DNA from: Cordilura impudica
Lineage: Eukaryota > Arthropoda > Insecta > Diptera > Scathophagidae
DNA: 64,000 nt
Direction: 5' to 3'
Assembly (NCBI GenBank): GCA_963682025.1
Contig: OY821519.1
Coordinates: 161,752,987-161,816,986, forward strand
Shown: one piece after another, positions 10,649 to 22,114 of the stretch
Layout: each line of letters begins with the position of its first letter
Numbering within the stretch: position 1 is the stretch's first letter
The notes under the pieces: model-generated
Seen by the model: the letters and a program-made list of their open reading frames with translations, nothing else
What the model was told of the DNA's origin: nothing
Databases searched by the model: none
Translations under genes and position numbers: made by a program

Positions 10649-12187
10649 TTGTATAATATTGTATCCGATTTACAAAAAAACGGTTATATAGATGTGTGGC
10701 AAAAACGCAGATTAACATGCCCCGCTGCTAATGCACCGAGGATATATGGATTACCCAAAATACACAAACCGGAAATCCCTCTTAGACCAATAGTGTCCTC
10801 GGTACAAGTACCATGTTACCAACTGTCCAAACACATAGGTCATATATTAAAACAGATAATTTCTGCAGAATACAATGTTAAAAATTCATTTGAAGTGAGG
10901 GAGCAACTACAGGGCATAAAACTTGATAACAAAGACATGCTAGTATCATTTGACGTCGTTTCGTTGTTCACCAACATCCCCGTTCATACTGCCATCAGAA
11001 ATATTATGAGAAAATGGACTACTATTAGTAATTTAACCAAGATTCCTAGGTCTAAATTTCTAGAAATTTTAAAATTTTGCTTAACGGATAACAACTATTT
11101 TATCTATGACAACCAAATATATAATCAAGTTTTTGGCATGCCAATGGGCAATCCCCTTTCACCGACAATAGCAGATATAGTATTGGATAGCTTACTTGAC
11201 GATGCGCTAACGGAACTGCGGAAAAAGGGCATCTATATTAAATATATAGCGAAATATGTAGACGATATATTGGCAATTATAAACGTTGACGACCAGGATG
11301 AAATTCCTAAAACTTTTAATGAATACCACCCCAAGATAAAATTTACTATAGAAGTAGAAGAGAATGGACAAATAGCATACCTCGATTCGAAATTACTAAG
11401 GACTTCGAATCGAATAATCTTTAACTGGTATGCTAAAGATATAGCATCAGGTAGGCTCATAAATTTTAATGCAACACAGCCAAGGAACCAAATTATCAAC
11501 ACTGCCAAAAATTTTATCGAAAGGGTTTTAAAGATAAGTGACCAACAATTTCACAAACATAATTTGCAACTAATTAACCAAATACTAAAAGAAAATAGTT
11601 TTCCCAACAAACTCATAGAAACATTAATAAGTGATACAAATAGGCGTTTAAAAAACAACCATCAACGTGACAACACTGGCATCACAGAAAGAAAATATTT
11701 TTATAGTGTACAATACATCCCTGGCCTTACAGACAAAAGAAACTTAAAAACAACAATATGTAAAAAGAACATATGCTTCGCATACAAACCCAACTCAACG
11801 CTAAGCCAAATATTTACAAACGTAAAAGCGCCAATAGCTAAACAAGAACAAAATAATGTGGTATATGAAATACAGTGCAAAGGTAACGACACAGAACATT
11901 GTGATCTTATTTACATTGGTACAACAAAGAGAGCATTAGGTATACGAATGGGGGAACACAAGATGGATATAGAAAAAAATAAAGAATCAACAGCCTTGTC
12001 ACAACATATTATCAGAACTGGACACTCAGCTGACTTTTCAAAAGTTAAAATAATAGACAAAGAGAATATAGAAAGGAAAAGATACACGAAAGAAAGTTTG
12101 CACATACAAAAGAACATAAACAAAACTGTCAATTTAAAAGAAGACACAAACAACATCAACGCTAGCTATATTATAGCTATAAAATAA
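10649..12187 (+). CDS. Penelope-like RT/GIY-YIG protein, N-truncated
   Basis: An uninterrupted 512-codon frame that is open right from the insertion junction, so the apparent start is artificial and the N-terminus is lost. RT motifs in order: IYGLPKIHKPEIPLRPIVS (about residues 33-51), VSFDVVSLFTNIP, the catalytic loop FGMPMGNPLSPTIADIVLD, KYVDDILAII with both aspartates, and IAYLDSKL. After a linker comes a GIY-YIG endonuclease: YEIQCKG, LIYIGTTKRALGIRMGEHK, then SQHIIRTGHSADF. This RT plus GIY-YIG order is diagnostic of Penelope-like elements, which prime on nicked chromosomal DNA. It is the best-preserved coding frame in the window, which suggests a relatively recent insertion. Confidence 0.9.
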   Translation: MYNIVSDLQKNGYIDVWQKRRLTCPAANAPRIYGLPKIHKPEIPLRPIVSSVQVPCYQLSKHIGHILKQIISAEYNVKNSFEVREQLQGIKLDNKDMLVSFDVVSLFTNIPVHTAIRNIMRKWTTISNLTKIPRSKFLEILKFCLTDNNYFIYDNQIYNQVFGMPMGNPLSPTIADIVLDSLLDDALTELRKKGIYIKYIAKYVDDILAIINVDDQDEIPKTFNEYHPKIKFTIEVEENGQIAYLDSKLLRTSNRIIFNWYAKDIASGRLINFNATQPRNQIINTAKNFIERVLKISDQQFHKHNLQLINQILKENSFPNKLIETLISDTNRRLKNNHQRDNTGITERKYFYSVQYIPGLTDKRNLKTTICKKNICFAYKPNSTLSQIFTNVKAPIAKQEQNNVVYEIQCKGNDTEHCDLIYIGTTKRALGIRMGEHKMDIEKNKESTALSQHIIRTGHSADFSKVKIIDKENIERKRYTKESLHIQKNINKTVNLKEDTNNINASYIIAIK

Positions 12188-13052
12188 GTATAATCAACTG
12201 TGATACTAAGATTTAATGCTTGTTTTGTTAGTTGACTACACACGTAGCAACAATTGGCGCAACTTCATTACTGTGTAGCTGTCGTACAGAAAAGACCACA
12301 GACCAAGCGGAAGAAAATTATAATTAAATTTTTTGAAATGAGTGGCGTAATACGTGATATAACTGCAATTATTATAATAGACGAAATTTTGTACGAATGT
12401 GAGGAAGAGGAGATAGAAACACCACATAGTGGTATAGGGTATAAAAACATAAAAAAGTTGACGTATGAGCCCAGGTCTGTGCGGCCACATTTTCTCTCTG
12501 TACTAAAAAACGTCTTATAGTTCGGGAAATCAATCAACATCTACAACTGGCGGTTCTAAACTTACGGAAACTATAAATATAGTTTGATCTCAATATTTCT
12601 GCGAGGTAGGAAAAACGATCTGGTTAAAGCTCTACAGGAAGAATAGGCAATATTTGGTAAACTATGTTCAGACGATTAGACGCCAGAATTAATAATATAG
12701 GACCTCAAACTAAGTATTAAGTTATAAAAATTTCTGTGTTCCAAGTGCATTTTTAAGAACAATCATAAGTGAGCCCTCAGTTTTTTGTGGTTAAAAATAA
12801 GTACTATTTTTGTTTTTGTTATTGTATATAAGATTACGAAAATCACTTTAGTTTTTTAATATTTAACATGAAACTGTATATTTTAATGAATAAAATGGCA
12901 TGTTTTATTTTTTAAAAAAATATTAAATTGTACTAAATTCATTTCAAAATTAAAGGTGGTGGAGCACTCAGACTGTATAGCTTATGAAAAATCTTCATAC
13001 TTAATCTATTGCTTATTTTATAATTAAAAAAATAAAAGTAATTAAATTCAAA

Positions 13053-14096
13053 CTAATTATAGTCTGTATCCCCAAGTAGGTCGTGAAATGACGAATACTG
13101 TCTTCCATTTGTTCCATCAGAATCTTCTACGTGGAAGACTTGTGAAGTCGATTGACTAAAATGAATTGGCTTCGAATGAAAAGTAGACCCACTGTTGGAA
13201 ATATCGCTCACAGATACTAATTGTGGAGTTGGCCGGTAAACGGTTTGCTGGGTAGACCCACTGTTGGAAATATCGCTCACAGATACAAATTGTGGAGTTG
13301 GCCTGTAAACGGTTTGCTGGGATGGGTATGTAAGCTGTTGGATCTGCACAAAATTCAACGTCAATTTCTTCAGCTGCCCCAAAACAAAAATTTCGTCGCA
13401 AGCCTTTTTCGCAAATAGCTTTTGTTCCGCTGATAATTTGCGGTATAAGCACGCCCAGGCATCTGCATAAATAGAGCCATCATCCTTTTCTTCTTTTTGT
13501 GACAAATTTTCTATATGGTTGGTGGCTTTTCGCAATAGCTCGTTCCTTTCAAAATTTTGTGAGCTTCTCTGCTTATTCTTATTTGCCACAGGACTCTGAA
13601 AAACAGGACTCTGAAAAAATTAATAAAGTAAGAAGCAATAAAAAAAATTTAAAACAGTATTTCGGTATTGTGAAATAGTTACCCTTGAAGCGCACTCATC
13701 TTCTGAACTTATTACTATGCTGATTCCTGGCTCGGGCATCTCGAAATCTTTTTAAAAAAATCAAGGGCATCAAAATACCATAAAATTGGTTGATAAAGCT
13801 CATCAACACCAGCGCCACTTTTTTCACTTTGAATTTTTTTTTTTTAATTCTCGTCGGTAGGCAGTTCGCATGTTTTTTATTCTGTTTTTCACCGTATCAA
13901 CTGTAGCACTTGCATCAATGTTATTATATTCTATTTTTAATTGTTCGTATGCTTTGTTTCTAAGATTTTTATTTTTATATTTTTCACTAGTTACGTCCCA
14001 TAGCTCTCTCAAATTTTTATATTCGTTAATAAAATTAACATAATTTTCATTATTTTCGATAACCATTTTCTTGTTTTCCTGCTTTCCCCTTAACAT
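13053..14096 (-). pseudogene. MADF-BESS-like protein gene, two exons
   Basis: The exon from 14096 down encodes a MADF (Myb/SANT-like) DNA-binding domain: YVNFINEYKNLRELWD then YKNKNLRNKAYEQL and RIKNMRTAYRREL. An A-run near 13834-13848 shifts the frame. Beyond it the expected continuation ELYQPILWYFDALDF is visible, then a donor-like AGGGTAACT near 13683. A TTTTTTCAG acceptor near 13610 opens the second exon, which ends at the stop at 13053 and includes a BESS-like stretch (LFAKKACDEIFVLGQLKKL). It also contains a 23-residue tandem duplication with VYRPTPQ and VSVSDISNSGST. Such proteins probably bring a transposase to element ends. The exon model is inferred. Confidence 0.65.
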
Positions 14097-14166
14097 TGCT
14101 TCACACGAACCTTCCTATTCGCTTGCTTTCGACGAACTGAAGAAGTAAATTCAGTAAACAATGATA

Positions 14167-14329
14167 CACACGTAGCAACGGTTGCCTCAACCAACCAAAA
14201 ATATCAAAACTTTTTGATATTTCAGGCAACGGTTGATACAACACGAAAATCAATGGGCAACAGAGCTACACACCAAGCAACGGTTGATTCAACATGGCTG
14301 TGTTGAAGCAACCGTTGCCTGGTGTGTAG
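14167..14329. repeat. subterminal GCAACGGTTG repeats
   Basis: At least four copies of a GCAACGGTTG core in both orientations close to the right end of the DNA transposon, each followed by a CAAC. Clustered subterminal motifs of this sort commonly bind transposase or its partner. Here the partner could be the MADF protein, by inference. Confidence 0.6.
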
Positions 14330-14503
14330 GCAGCATAAGATGTGTTTTTTAAAAAGAATTTATGTTTTATGTTTAAATGTTATTTGTTAAAAGTATATGT
14401 AATATTTTTAATGTAATAGCGTTAAGATTGTAAGTTTTTAATGTTTTGGTGTAATAATTTTTAACTTATTTTATTTGTTTTTATCATTAAATAGAGAAAA
14501 AAT

Positions 14504-14542
14504 CCCCAGAGGAAGTCGACATAAAATCGACGAAACGTCGGG
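14504..14542 (+). ncRNA. hammerhead-ribozyme-like motif (Penelope 3' end)
   Basis: CCC and GGG can close stem I. A degenerate C-box (CAGAGGA where CTGATGA is canonical) precedes stem II (GTCGA/TCGAC, loop CATAAAA), then GAAA, a very short stem III, and GTC directly before GGG. This is the layout of the minimal hammerheads described in Penelope-like elements. The C-box changes probably abolish cleavage in this copy. Confidence 0.55.
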
Positions 14543-14839
14543 ACCAAACTGTAATTGATGCATTTTTAATTACATTATTAAAATTTAGGCCTTATTAGCT
14601 AAAAATTAAAATTTTTAAAATTACCATAAACTTGGCCAAACAACAACAACAATAATATAGTTACGTTTTATTAATATAATATATATTATAATATTCTTTA
14701 TTAGCCTTTCAAGCCAATATTTTGTCTTAATATCTCAACGTTTTTGTTTAAAGTTTTAACTAATAATTTTTTGTTTGTTTTTATCACTCGCGTTTACTAG
14801 TTGTCTATAGTTTCATTATTATTTTACTATGTTTATATT

Positions 14840-14853
14840 TGGCAGGATCGCCA
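14840..14853 (-). other. primer-binding site, copy 1
   Basis: On the minus strand TGGCGATCCTGCCA starts at the base adjoining the LTR end (TATTTTA). Identical sites occur at 21289-21302 and 31653-31666. The 412 family uses a tRNA-Arg primer. The exact tRNA here was not matched. Confidence 0.7.
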
Positions 14854-15291
14854 TAAAATATCTTTTTTATATTTTTATTCATCTTTTTAATATCCTTTTA
14901 ATTGAAAACACTATTTTTCTTTCTAACTATGAACTGCCGCTCATGCGACCGTTCATTCTTACTGTTCTATATTAATTATTATTTCTATTCTAATTTAATG
15001 TTGATCTACCTACGTACGCGCGCACATGCATTGTACACGCGTACACATACTTTTACATTATGTGTAGAAACATGCTAATGCAGGTTTCCACACAGGTAAC
15101 TGAGTAGACGAGTGAATTTGCGTATTAAGCAAATTTACACGTAACTATACTATAGTACAATTGTGAGAAATACTTTTCTCACGGTTGAGTTCGGTGCAGG
15201 TGGATATATTTAGTTACAATTAGTAATTTAATCTTACCATTTAGTTACCGTACAGAAGGTAGGGTAACTATGACTTATCAAACACACTACA
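14854..15291 (-). repeat. shared LTR, copies 1/2
   Basis: A 438-bp LTR, TGTAGTGTG...ATATTTTA on the minus strand. It serves at once as the 5' LTR of copy 1 (primer site on its low-coordinate side) and the 3' LTR of copy 2 (polypurine tract on its high-coordinate side). There is no chromosomal DNA between the two proviruses. Confidence 0.9.
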
Positions 15292-15301
15292 CCTCCCTTT
15301 T
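15292..15301 (-). other. polypurine tract, copy 2
   Basis: AAAAGGGAGG on the minus strand directly abuts the LTR start TGTAGTG. This is the plus-strand DNA priming site in reverse transcription. The same tract is at 21736-21745 in copy 3 and is deleted in copy 1. Confidence 0.8.
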
Positions 15302-15309
15302 ACAGAAAA

Positions 15310-15336
15310 AGAATGATCTATATTCTTGATCATTCT
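15310..15336. other. hairpin next to polypurine tract
   Basis: AGAATGATC and GATCATTCT form a perfect 9-bp stem with a 9-base loop just upstream of the polypurine tract. It is conserved in copy 3 at 21754-21780 and missing in copy 1. Its role is unknown. Confidence 0.6.
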
Positions 15337-15841
15337 TTCATATACTTATAGTAGTTTTAAATTTAAATTGAAAAAAAAAACATTAGGTTTCAAGATTTAT
15401 TTTGGGTTCTTCACCTTCCCTTTCTTGTAAAAATTAAATTTTAATTAATTTAATTTTGAAATTTATTTTAAATTTTATTTTAAATTCTATAAAGTTATTT
15501 AAAATTAGTGTTGTAGGTAAAAATTATACTTTGTAATACATGTAAAATGTTTTGACATTTTTAATTTTTAATGTTAGTTTAAAAAAAAATTTTTTTTTTA
15601 CTTAAAATAATTGTAATGTTAATTTTAAAAATTTGAAATTTTAAATTTAGAATTTTTTTCCTTTTTTTTTATAATTTTAATTTTACTTTTAATTTGTAAT
15701 CTTTTAAATTATTATTAAATTGTAATCTATAGTGTAATTGTTGTTAAATTTTAATCTTAAAGTTATTTTGACCTGGCCAGGCATTTTCTGCTATCCTAAT
15801 TAGAATCTAAATTTTTTAAGCTATATTGTTTCGATCTATTT

Positions 15842-18466
15842 TTATGTACATTGGGATTTTTTGCCGTCACTCATTGATAGGGTACAATTACCTAATTCGT
15901 CTATTTTCTCTACCGAGTAAGGTCCCTTAAACAAGCTTTCCAGTTTATGGCCCGCATTGTTCCCTATCAAAACCAAATCTTCTATTTTTATTTCAATGGG
16001 TTTAATTCTTTTATTGTACAGAGTCTTACTACTTTGTTTTTGCCTTTCTATCATACCCGTCTGAAGCCTATACTTTACCTCTTTTTGGTTTGACTCTATG
16101 TTATATATTGGGTCAACGATATTGTTATCAAGAAATGGTATGTTAGGTGGTTTCTTACCAAATATCAGTTCATACGGACAGTACCCATGGACAGTAGAAG
16201 GTGTTGTATTGAAGCAATACGTGAAGTATGTCAACCATTCGTCCCAATCTGTTCTGTCCGCTGTAAGATATGAACGAACGTATTCGTTAAATGTTCTATG
16301 TGATCTTTCTATAGTACCTAACGTTTGATGATGGTATGCTGTCGAGGTTGTGTACTCAATATTCAGCAATCCACAAAGCTCTTGTATAGTCTGGTTCGTA
16401 TACTCCGCTCCCATATCAGTCAGAATTCTATTCATTGGACCGTATATTAAAATGAAATTTTCGAAAATAGCCTTGGCTACGGTTTTAGCCTGTTTGTCCG
16501 TTATCGGTATAGTGATCAAATACTTCGTTAGTTCACATATTATGGATACGGCATATTCATTGCTGTTATTAGATTTAATAAAAGGACCAATTGTGTCAAT
16601 AACGACTCATCGAATGCGTTCACTGGTGTTTCCGTTATCACCATTGGCAGGGATTTATTACTGCTTACATACTTTTATATACTTACGTATGTCTCTTGAC
16701 ATTCCGTTCCAGAAATATTTTTCATTTATTTTTGCTGTCATCCTTGTTATCCCTGGATGACCTCCGTATAAAGGATCATTATGACATTTTTCTAGGTGTG
16801 TGTTTTTCTGCTCGTCAGCAGTAACATTTATTCTCCATGGCGCTAGCGCTATTATTAATTTTCTTAATTCTTTGTTCGCTATTTCTTTAAACACATTGAT
16901 TCGAATCTTCTCAAATATTTTGTCACTTAGTGACAGTTCCAATTTTTTGATGCCTTTGTTGTCGGTCATATTTTCCAACCTAGGGAATAATTGATTTAGA
17001 TTAATTATCCCATTAATCACTTCTAAAGTTATTTTCCCGTGTTTAAGGTAACACCTCGGTATTTTGCCTTGTAAGTCAAACTTTAGGCGAACATTTTTTC
17101 TTACTTCCTTTATACTTAGTGTTTCATAAACCTTTGGGGTTGTCGTTATGCTCTTTATTTTGTCATCTATTCTTGGTTGTGTTTTTCTAGGTTTTGATCT
17201 AGTGGTTACCATAAAAATGTCCCTGCTAGTTTTTATGTCTTCTATTGTTATTCTAGATAAGGCGACTGCTGCATGGTTATCCTTTCCCCTCAGGTACTCT
17301 ATTGTAAAATCATACTCTTCTAAATCCAATCTCATTCGCGTCAATTTTGAGGAAGGGTTTTTCATCGAGAACAAGTACGACAGTGGTCTGTGATCGCTTC
17401 TCACTAAAAATCTCGTGGCATATATGTATGGTCTGAAACATGTAATGGCCCAGTGTAAAGCTGCTAATGTTCCTGGATGTAGTTTAAGGTTATATTTCCG
17501 GCAGGTTTCAAAAACATCTACCAAATTCCTTATCATGTGTCGTTCTGAACGACCAATTACAACTAAATCATCCATATATAAGAAAGCTTGAGCTGGTGAT
17601 AAACCAGCGAATGCAATTGTCATCATTCTCTGAAATGAATTGGGGGCTATTTTAAGCCCATATGGGAGGCGTTTAAAACGGAATGATCCCTTATCTGTTG
17701 AAAATGATGTGATATCCTCCTCATCTAATTCAATTTGATGAAATCCAGACGTTAAGTCTAGACAAGAAAAATATTTTGCTTTGCCATGTTGATCAAGAAT
17801 GTCATCTATTCTTGGTAATGGGAATTTTTCTGCAATCAATTTTTTATTAACCGCCCTGTAATCTACTACTAATCTCCATCTTTTATTAACGCTTCCAGCT
17901 AAAGATTTTTTCGGTACTAATAACATTGGGCTATTGTATTCAGAAGCTGATGGTTCAATTATACCATCTTTTATTAATTTATCCACTTGTCCTGTTATTT
18001 CCTCCTTATGCGCATGAGGTATCCTGTAGTTTTTAATATATGTTGGTTCCATATCTTTTAAACGCGATTTTTGCCTGTAAAAATTATTCGCAGATATTTT
18101 TTCTGTTTCTAGTACGAAAACATCTTCTGATCTAGCAGGTAATGATATTGTGTTGATGATTGGGTATTTTTGCATTTTCATCCATGTACTTTTTGGAAAA
18201 TCATCTGGTCTTAATACTATCCAATCTTTATCCGTTCCATATTCTAGTTTACAATTGTACTTTCTAATGAAGTCAAGTCCCAGTATTCCATCAGATGGAA
18301 CTGGAAAGTCATCATCCACCACATGGAGTTTATGTTTTACTAAAAGATTTTCAAATATCAGATCCGTTGCGATCTTTCCTTTAGTGTAGGTTATACCCTT
18401 TTCTATGTCATGTAGGCTTTTGATTATTGATATGTCCGCACCGGTGTCTACCAAAAATGTCGACAC
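15842..18466 (-). pseudogene. pol: gypsy pol, copy 2, broken
   Basis: 18466 to 16658 is a 602-codon frame: protease (LVDTGADISIIKS), RT with FLYMDDLVVIG, the residual RNase H (SDHRPLSYLFSM) and the integrase zinc region (HLEKCHND...HPGITRM, ending at KVCKQ). A small deletion near 16606-16612 breaks the frame. 16519-15842 then gives the integrase core (ILTDMGAEY, HHQTLGTIERSHR) and C-terminal domain. The RT/RNase H deletion is present (NLKLHPG joined to TLAALHWAIT near 17466). Two further deletions are private to this copy: 11 residues after the protease motif, and about 98 residues before VLETEKIS near 18124. Beyond 15842 is an AT-rich 3' UTR of about 550 bases with no env. Confidence 0.9.
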
Positions 18467-18552
18467 ACCTTCATTGAATTTTGATCTTAGTGAAATATAT
18501 GTTGCTGAATTCAGATTAACTTTTAGGATTCTACTATTAGTAATTATTTCAT

Positions 18553-19580
18553 TTATTGAGTACCCGGGGATTGTAGGTTTCCCGTACTCACATGCAAAGC
18601 CCGGACATTACGTCCGCTATTATTATTATTATTATTATTGCGGTTATTATAGTTCCCGCTGTAGTTATTATTGTTCCTGTTGTAACTGTCACGGCCATTA
18701 TATTGCCTATTGACCTCATTGTTACCATTATGGGACTGGTTACTCCCATTGTTGTATCTCCCGTTATTGTTACTACGACCGCGATTTCCGGTGTAATTCC
18801 CACGTCGGATACAATTTGCGTAAGCTCGCCCGCGTCCTTGACCCTGGGTATTGTACCTATCCCTGTTATAGTACATTATTGTACTATTGTTAGGCGCATC
18901 GGTTGAATAGCTTATAAACTTAGCTACTGCATCACTGTGTCGTTGGTACAGCTTTTTGTCTTTGATTTTACGGCAATGTTGGTTGTGTATATTTCGGCTA
19001 GTGTAGTATTGAGATTCATTAACCTTGCCGAAAGCACCTCAACGGACTCGCCCTTGACTGTTGTTTTTAACCTGGCTATTATGCCGGCTAAATTTGCTTC
19101 ATTACCCTCTATAAGGGTACGTGCAGTCCCTTTCAATTTAGTTTTTACCAAATTGACGGCTACCGCATCCTGCTTCTCAGCGATCGAATCGACTAGTGAC
19201 AGGGCATCCAAGAAACTTTGTAGGTTTTCCGCCCTACCATCAAAGTCAGGTATAATCCTGGATACTGTTCTCAAAAATGCTGCCGCTGTCTGTGGCATTA
19301 TGTCGCTATTTTCTTCTAACTGTACTCTCAACTAGTTTGTATCCTCACCAAATTCTACCCTCTCATGTAATGAGTCGGGCAGGTTTACCTCAATTCCCCT
19401 GCGGGTTTCTACACCAATAAGTTTACCCCTTAGGTCAATGAAAAACCCCTCTGCCGCAACCTTGTGTGCGGATGTTAGACGCTAATAATTGACGTTTAAT
19501 ACGATTCTTATTTCCTCAAGTCGCAAGTAGAGGTTTTTCAGATGTTTTTCAACCGTTTCGTCGTTGGTAGGCCTATCGAT
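18553..19580 (-). pseudogene. gag: gypsy gag, copy 2, broken
   Basis: Same Gag as copy 1: FDGRAENLQSFLDALSLVDS in the 19331-18924 part and an Asn/Gly/Arg-rich basic tail in the 18876-18553 part. The shared TAG is at 19332-19334, and a frameshift near 18900 separates the two parts. The tail ends just before the protease region, and pol follows in the -1 frame, consistent with retroviral-type frameshifting in the ancestor. Confidence 0.8.
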
Positions 19581-21288
19581 GTTGAGGCATTTATAGGATT
19601 TATCAGTCCATAAAAATAATCAAAATTGACCCGTAGTCGGAATTATTAAAATTCGAAAATAAATTGTGAGAGTGGAGGTGTTAAAAAAATGCAACTTAAT
19701 CTACATTGGGTTTATATAATCCTAAAAATCTGATGATTTGGCCATCAGTGCCATGTTCCGTATAATATACGGAAAATTAAGTTTTGAGAAAAAAACGCAT
19801 TTAAAGTTTCTACACCCTTTTAGGTACCAGAATCCACCGTTTTTGACACAACCCGTTTTTTGATACACTAGGTCCCTTTTCTCGGAGAAGGTCACATATA
19901 TTAAAAAAAAACTCAAATTCGTACTAAAGTCAATATATATTGTCAATATTTATTTTGTTTCATAAGCAATCTTTCGGATACTATAAACCAAAATTTTCAA
20001 TTATAAGCAAAAAAAATTCGCCTATAACATTAGTAATGATTGGTTATCACATTCGCGTTTGGGTTTTCTAATTTTGATTCCGGCTTACCCATGTTAAAAT
20101 ATTTCTCTTTTTCTTTTTCTTTATATACGTCCTATCTTTTGCGAAATCTACGTGATATTCATGTATTAAAAACGACAACTATAGAAAATAATAGTACATT
20201 CGCTTTTTTCATTATATTCATGTATTAACAACATTTATAGGAACTAGTAGTTTGAACTTTTTCATTTAAAAAAAAAAAAAAAAAACCTTAATAACTAACA
20301 GTGGGTAGAAGTGAATTTTTCTTTGTTGAAAAAGAATCTTAATAAAATTGTTAAACTTTATAAAAAATATTAATTGAAGTTGTTTTCTTATTAAAATGCA
20401 TTGTATTTGTATAATTGAAGACAGAAAGTAGATCTCAAAAATAATATTCTAAAATATGTGGAGCTTAAACTTCCGCCATATAGTATCTTTTTTTTTTTTT
20501 TTGTCGTGTATGTTCACATTTAGAAATTTTAATATTTTGATTGTTAAAATTTTGTATTATAAGAAACTCAATATTCGACAATACTTTATCAATATTATAG
20601 TTAAGCTTTAATTAAAAAAAAATTTAATATAGTAATTTTTACTTAACTTATATAATGATGATTACTGGTGCCAATGTTGTTGATATTGTGGTCGAGGTGC
20701 TTTGGCCGCATCGATCAATGATATTTCATTGATATCTTCCCTCATATTTGTAGCCTTTACCGCAAAAGAAAGCGGTCACGTACACACATGATATGTTATG
20801 ATTTATATCAGTTCAAAAATGGTTGATACTTGTTTTGATTATCAATTTTGATATTTATTTAACAACAACGTTAATTTAACACAAAATTAAATTATTATTT
20901 TCTTTCTTAAGTTGCGCGAGTATGATATTTTTAATTTGATGTTCTTTGTTTCACTGTTTTTCAATCGAAATTATTTTTAAGTACTCTTTTTTTTTTTTGT
21001 TACTTGATGTAGTATGGACTATTTTGTGTTATATTTTTAGTGGATTTAGTCACTAGCTCATTAACTCATTATGCAATACACGTGATATTTAAAATATAAT
21101 TTAGTTACGTTTTATTAATATAATATATATTATAATATTCTTTATTAGCCTTTCAAGCCAATATTTTGTCTTAATATCTCAACGTTTTTGTTTAAAGTTT
21201 TAACTTTCAAAATAATTTTTTGTTTGTTTTTATCACTCGCGTTTACTAGTTGTCTATAGTTTCATTATTATTTTACTATGTTTATATT
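19581..21288 (-). other. 5' leader of gypsy copy 2
   Basis: Homologous to the copy 1 leader with two deletions, near 20008 and 20040. The second removes most of the small ORF. It continues unbroken through the site where the Penelope-like element sits in copy 1, so it shows the empty-site sequence. Confidence 0.75.
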
Positions 21289-21302
21289 TGGCAGGATCGC
21301 CA
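21289..21302 (-). other. primer-binding site, copy 2
   Basis: TGGCGATCCTGCCA on the minus strand, adjoining the LTR, identical to the copy 1 and copy 3 sites. Confidence 0.7.
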
Positions 21303-21735
21303 TAAAATATCTTTTTTATATTTTTATTCATATATTTCCTTTTAATTGAAAACACTATTTTTCTTTCTAACTATGAACTGCCGCTCATGCGACCGTTCAT
21401 TCTTACTGTTCTATATTAATTATTATTTCTATTCTAATTTAATGTTGATCTACCTACGTACGCGCGCACATGCATTGTACACGCGTACACATACTTTTAC
21501 ATTATGTGTAGAAACATGCTAATGCAGGTTTCCACACAGGTAACTGAGTAGACGAGTGAATTTGCGTATTAAGCAAATTTACACGTAACTATACTATAGT
21601 ACAATTGTGAGAAATACTTTTCTCACGGTTGAGTTCGGTGCAGGTGGATATATTTAGTTACAATTAGTAATTTAATCTTACCATTTAGTTACCGTACAGG
21701 AGGTAGGGTAACTATGACTTATCAAACACACTACA
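21303..21735 (-). repeat. shared LTR, copies 2/3
   Basis: A 433-bp LTR acting as the 5' LTR of copy 2 and the 3' LTR of copy 3. A polypurine tract follows at 21736-21745 and a primer site precedes it at 21289-21302. It is very similar to 14854-15291, with a few indels near 21328. Confidence 0.9.
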
Positions 21736-21745
21736 CCTCCCTTTT
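21736..21745 (-). other. polypurine tract, copy 3
   Basis: AAAAGGGAGG on the minus strand directly before TGTAGTG. The conserved 9-bp-stem hairpin lies next to it at 21754-21780. Confidence 0.8.
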
Positions 21746-22114
21746 ACAGAAAAAGAATGATCTATATTCTTGATCATTCTTTCATATACTTATAGTGGTT
21801 TTAAATTTAAATTGAAAAAAAAAATATTAGGTTTCAAGATTTATTTTGGGTTCTTCACCTTCCCTTTCTTGTAAAAATTAAATTTTAATTAAATTTTGAA
21901 ATTTATTTTTAATTTTATTTTAAATTCTATAAAGTTATTTAAAATTAGTGTTGTAGGTAAAAATTATACTTTGTAATACATGTAAAATGTTTTGACATTT
22001 TTAATTTTTAATGTTAGTTTAAAAAAAAATTTTTTTTTACTTAAAATAATTGTAATGTTAATTTTAAAAATTTTAAATTTTAAATTTAGAATTTTTTTCC
22101 TTATTTTTATAATT

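Larger units (their letters stand above)
12236..14329. mobile_element. MADF-carrying DNA transposon
   Basis: A 2.1 kb element inside the Penelope-like 3' region. The left end CTACACACGTAGCAAC matches the inverted right end CTACACACCAGGCAAC. No convincing target duplication is visible (TGA left, GCA right). It carries a spliced MADF-BESS-like gene on the minus strand. PIF/Harbinger transposons often encode a MADF/Myb-like partner beside the transposase, so that group is my best guess, but no transposase is recognisable. The frame at 12254-12520 (contains IRDITAIIIIDEILYECEEE) is unassigned. Confidence 0.6.
10649..14656 (+). mobile_element. Penelope-like retroelement, 5'-truncated
   Basis: Inserted in the leader of gypsy copy 1: the gypsy sequence stops at 10648 and resumes at about 14657. 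It carries RT plus GIY-YIG coding sequence (10649-12187), is interrupted by a DNA transposon (12236-14329), and ends with a 3' segment containing a hammerhead-like fold (14504-14542) and TTAGGCCTTATTAGCT. A similar 3' end occurs at 55190-55330. The 5' part is missing. Confidence 0.8.

Noticed and set aside
12228..14337. 8-bp or 3-bp target duplication for the MADF transposon
   Set aside because: The flanks TTAGTTGA and GCAGCATA do not match at either length, so no superfamily is claimed from them.
18588..18906. Thr/Ile/Val-rich ORFs over gag C-termini (also 7785-8129 and 25026-25338)
   Set aside because: Antisense or shifted frames of the Asn/Arg/Gly-rich Gag tail. They recur only because Gag recurs.
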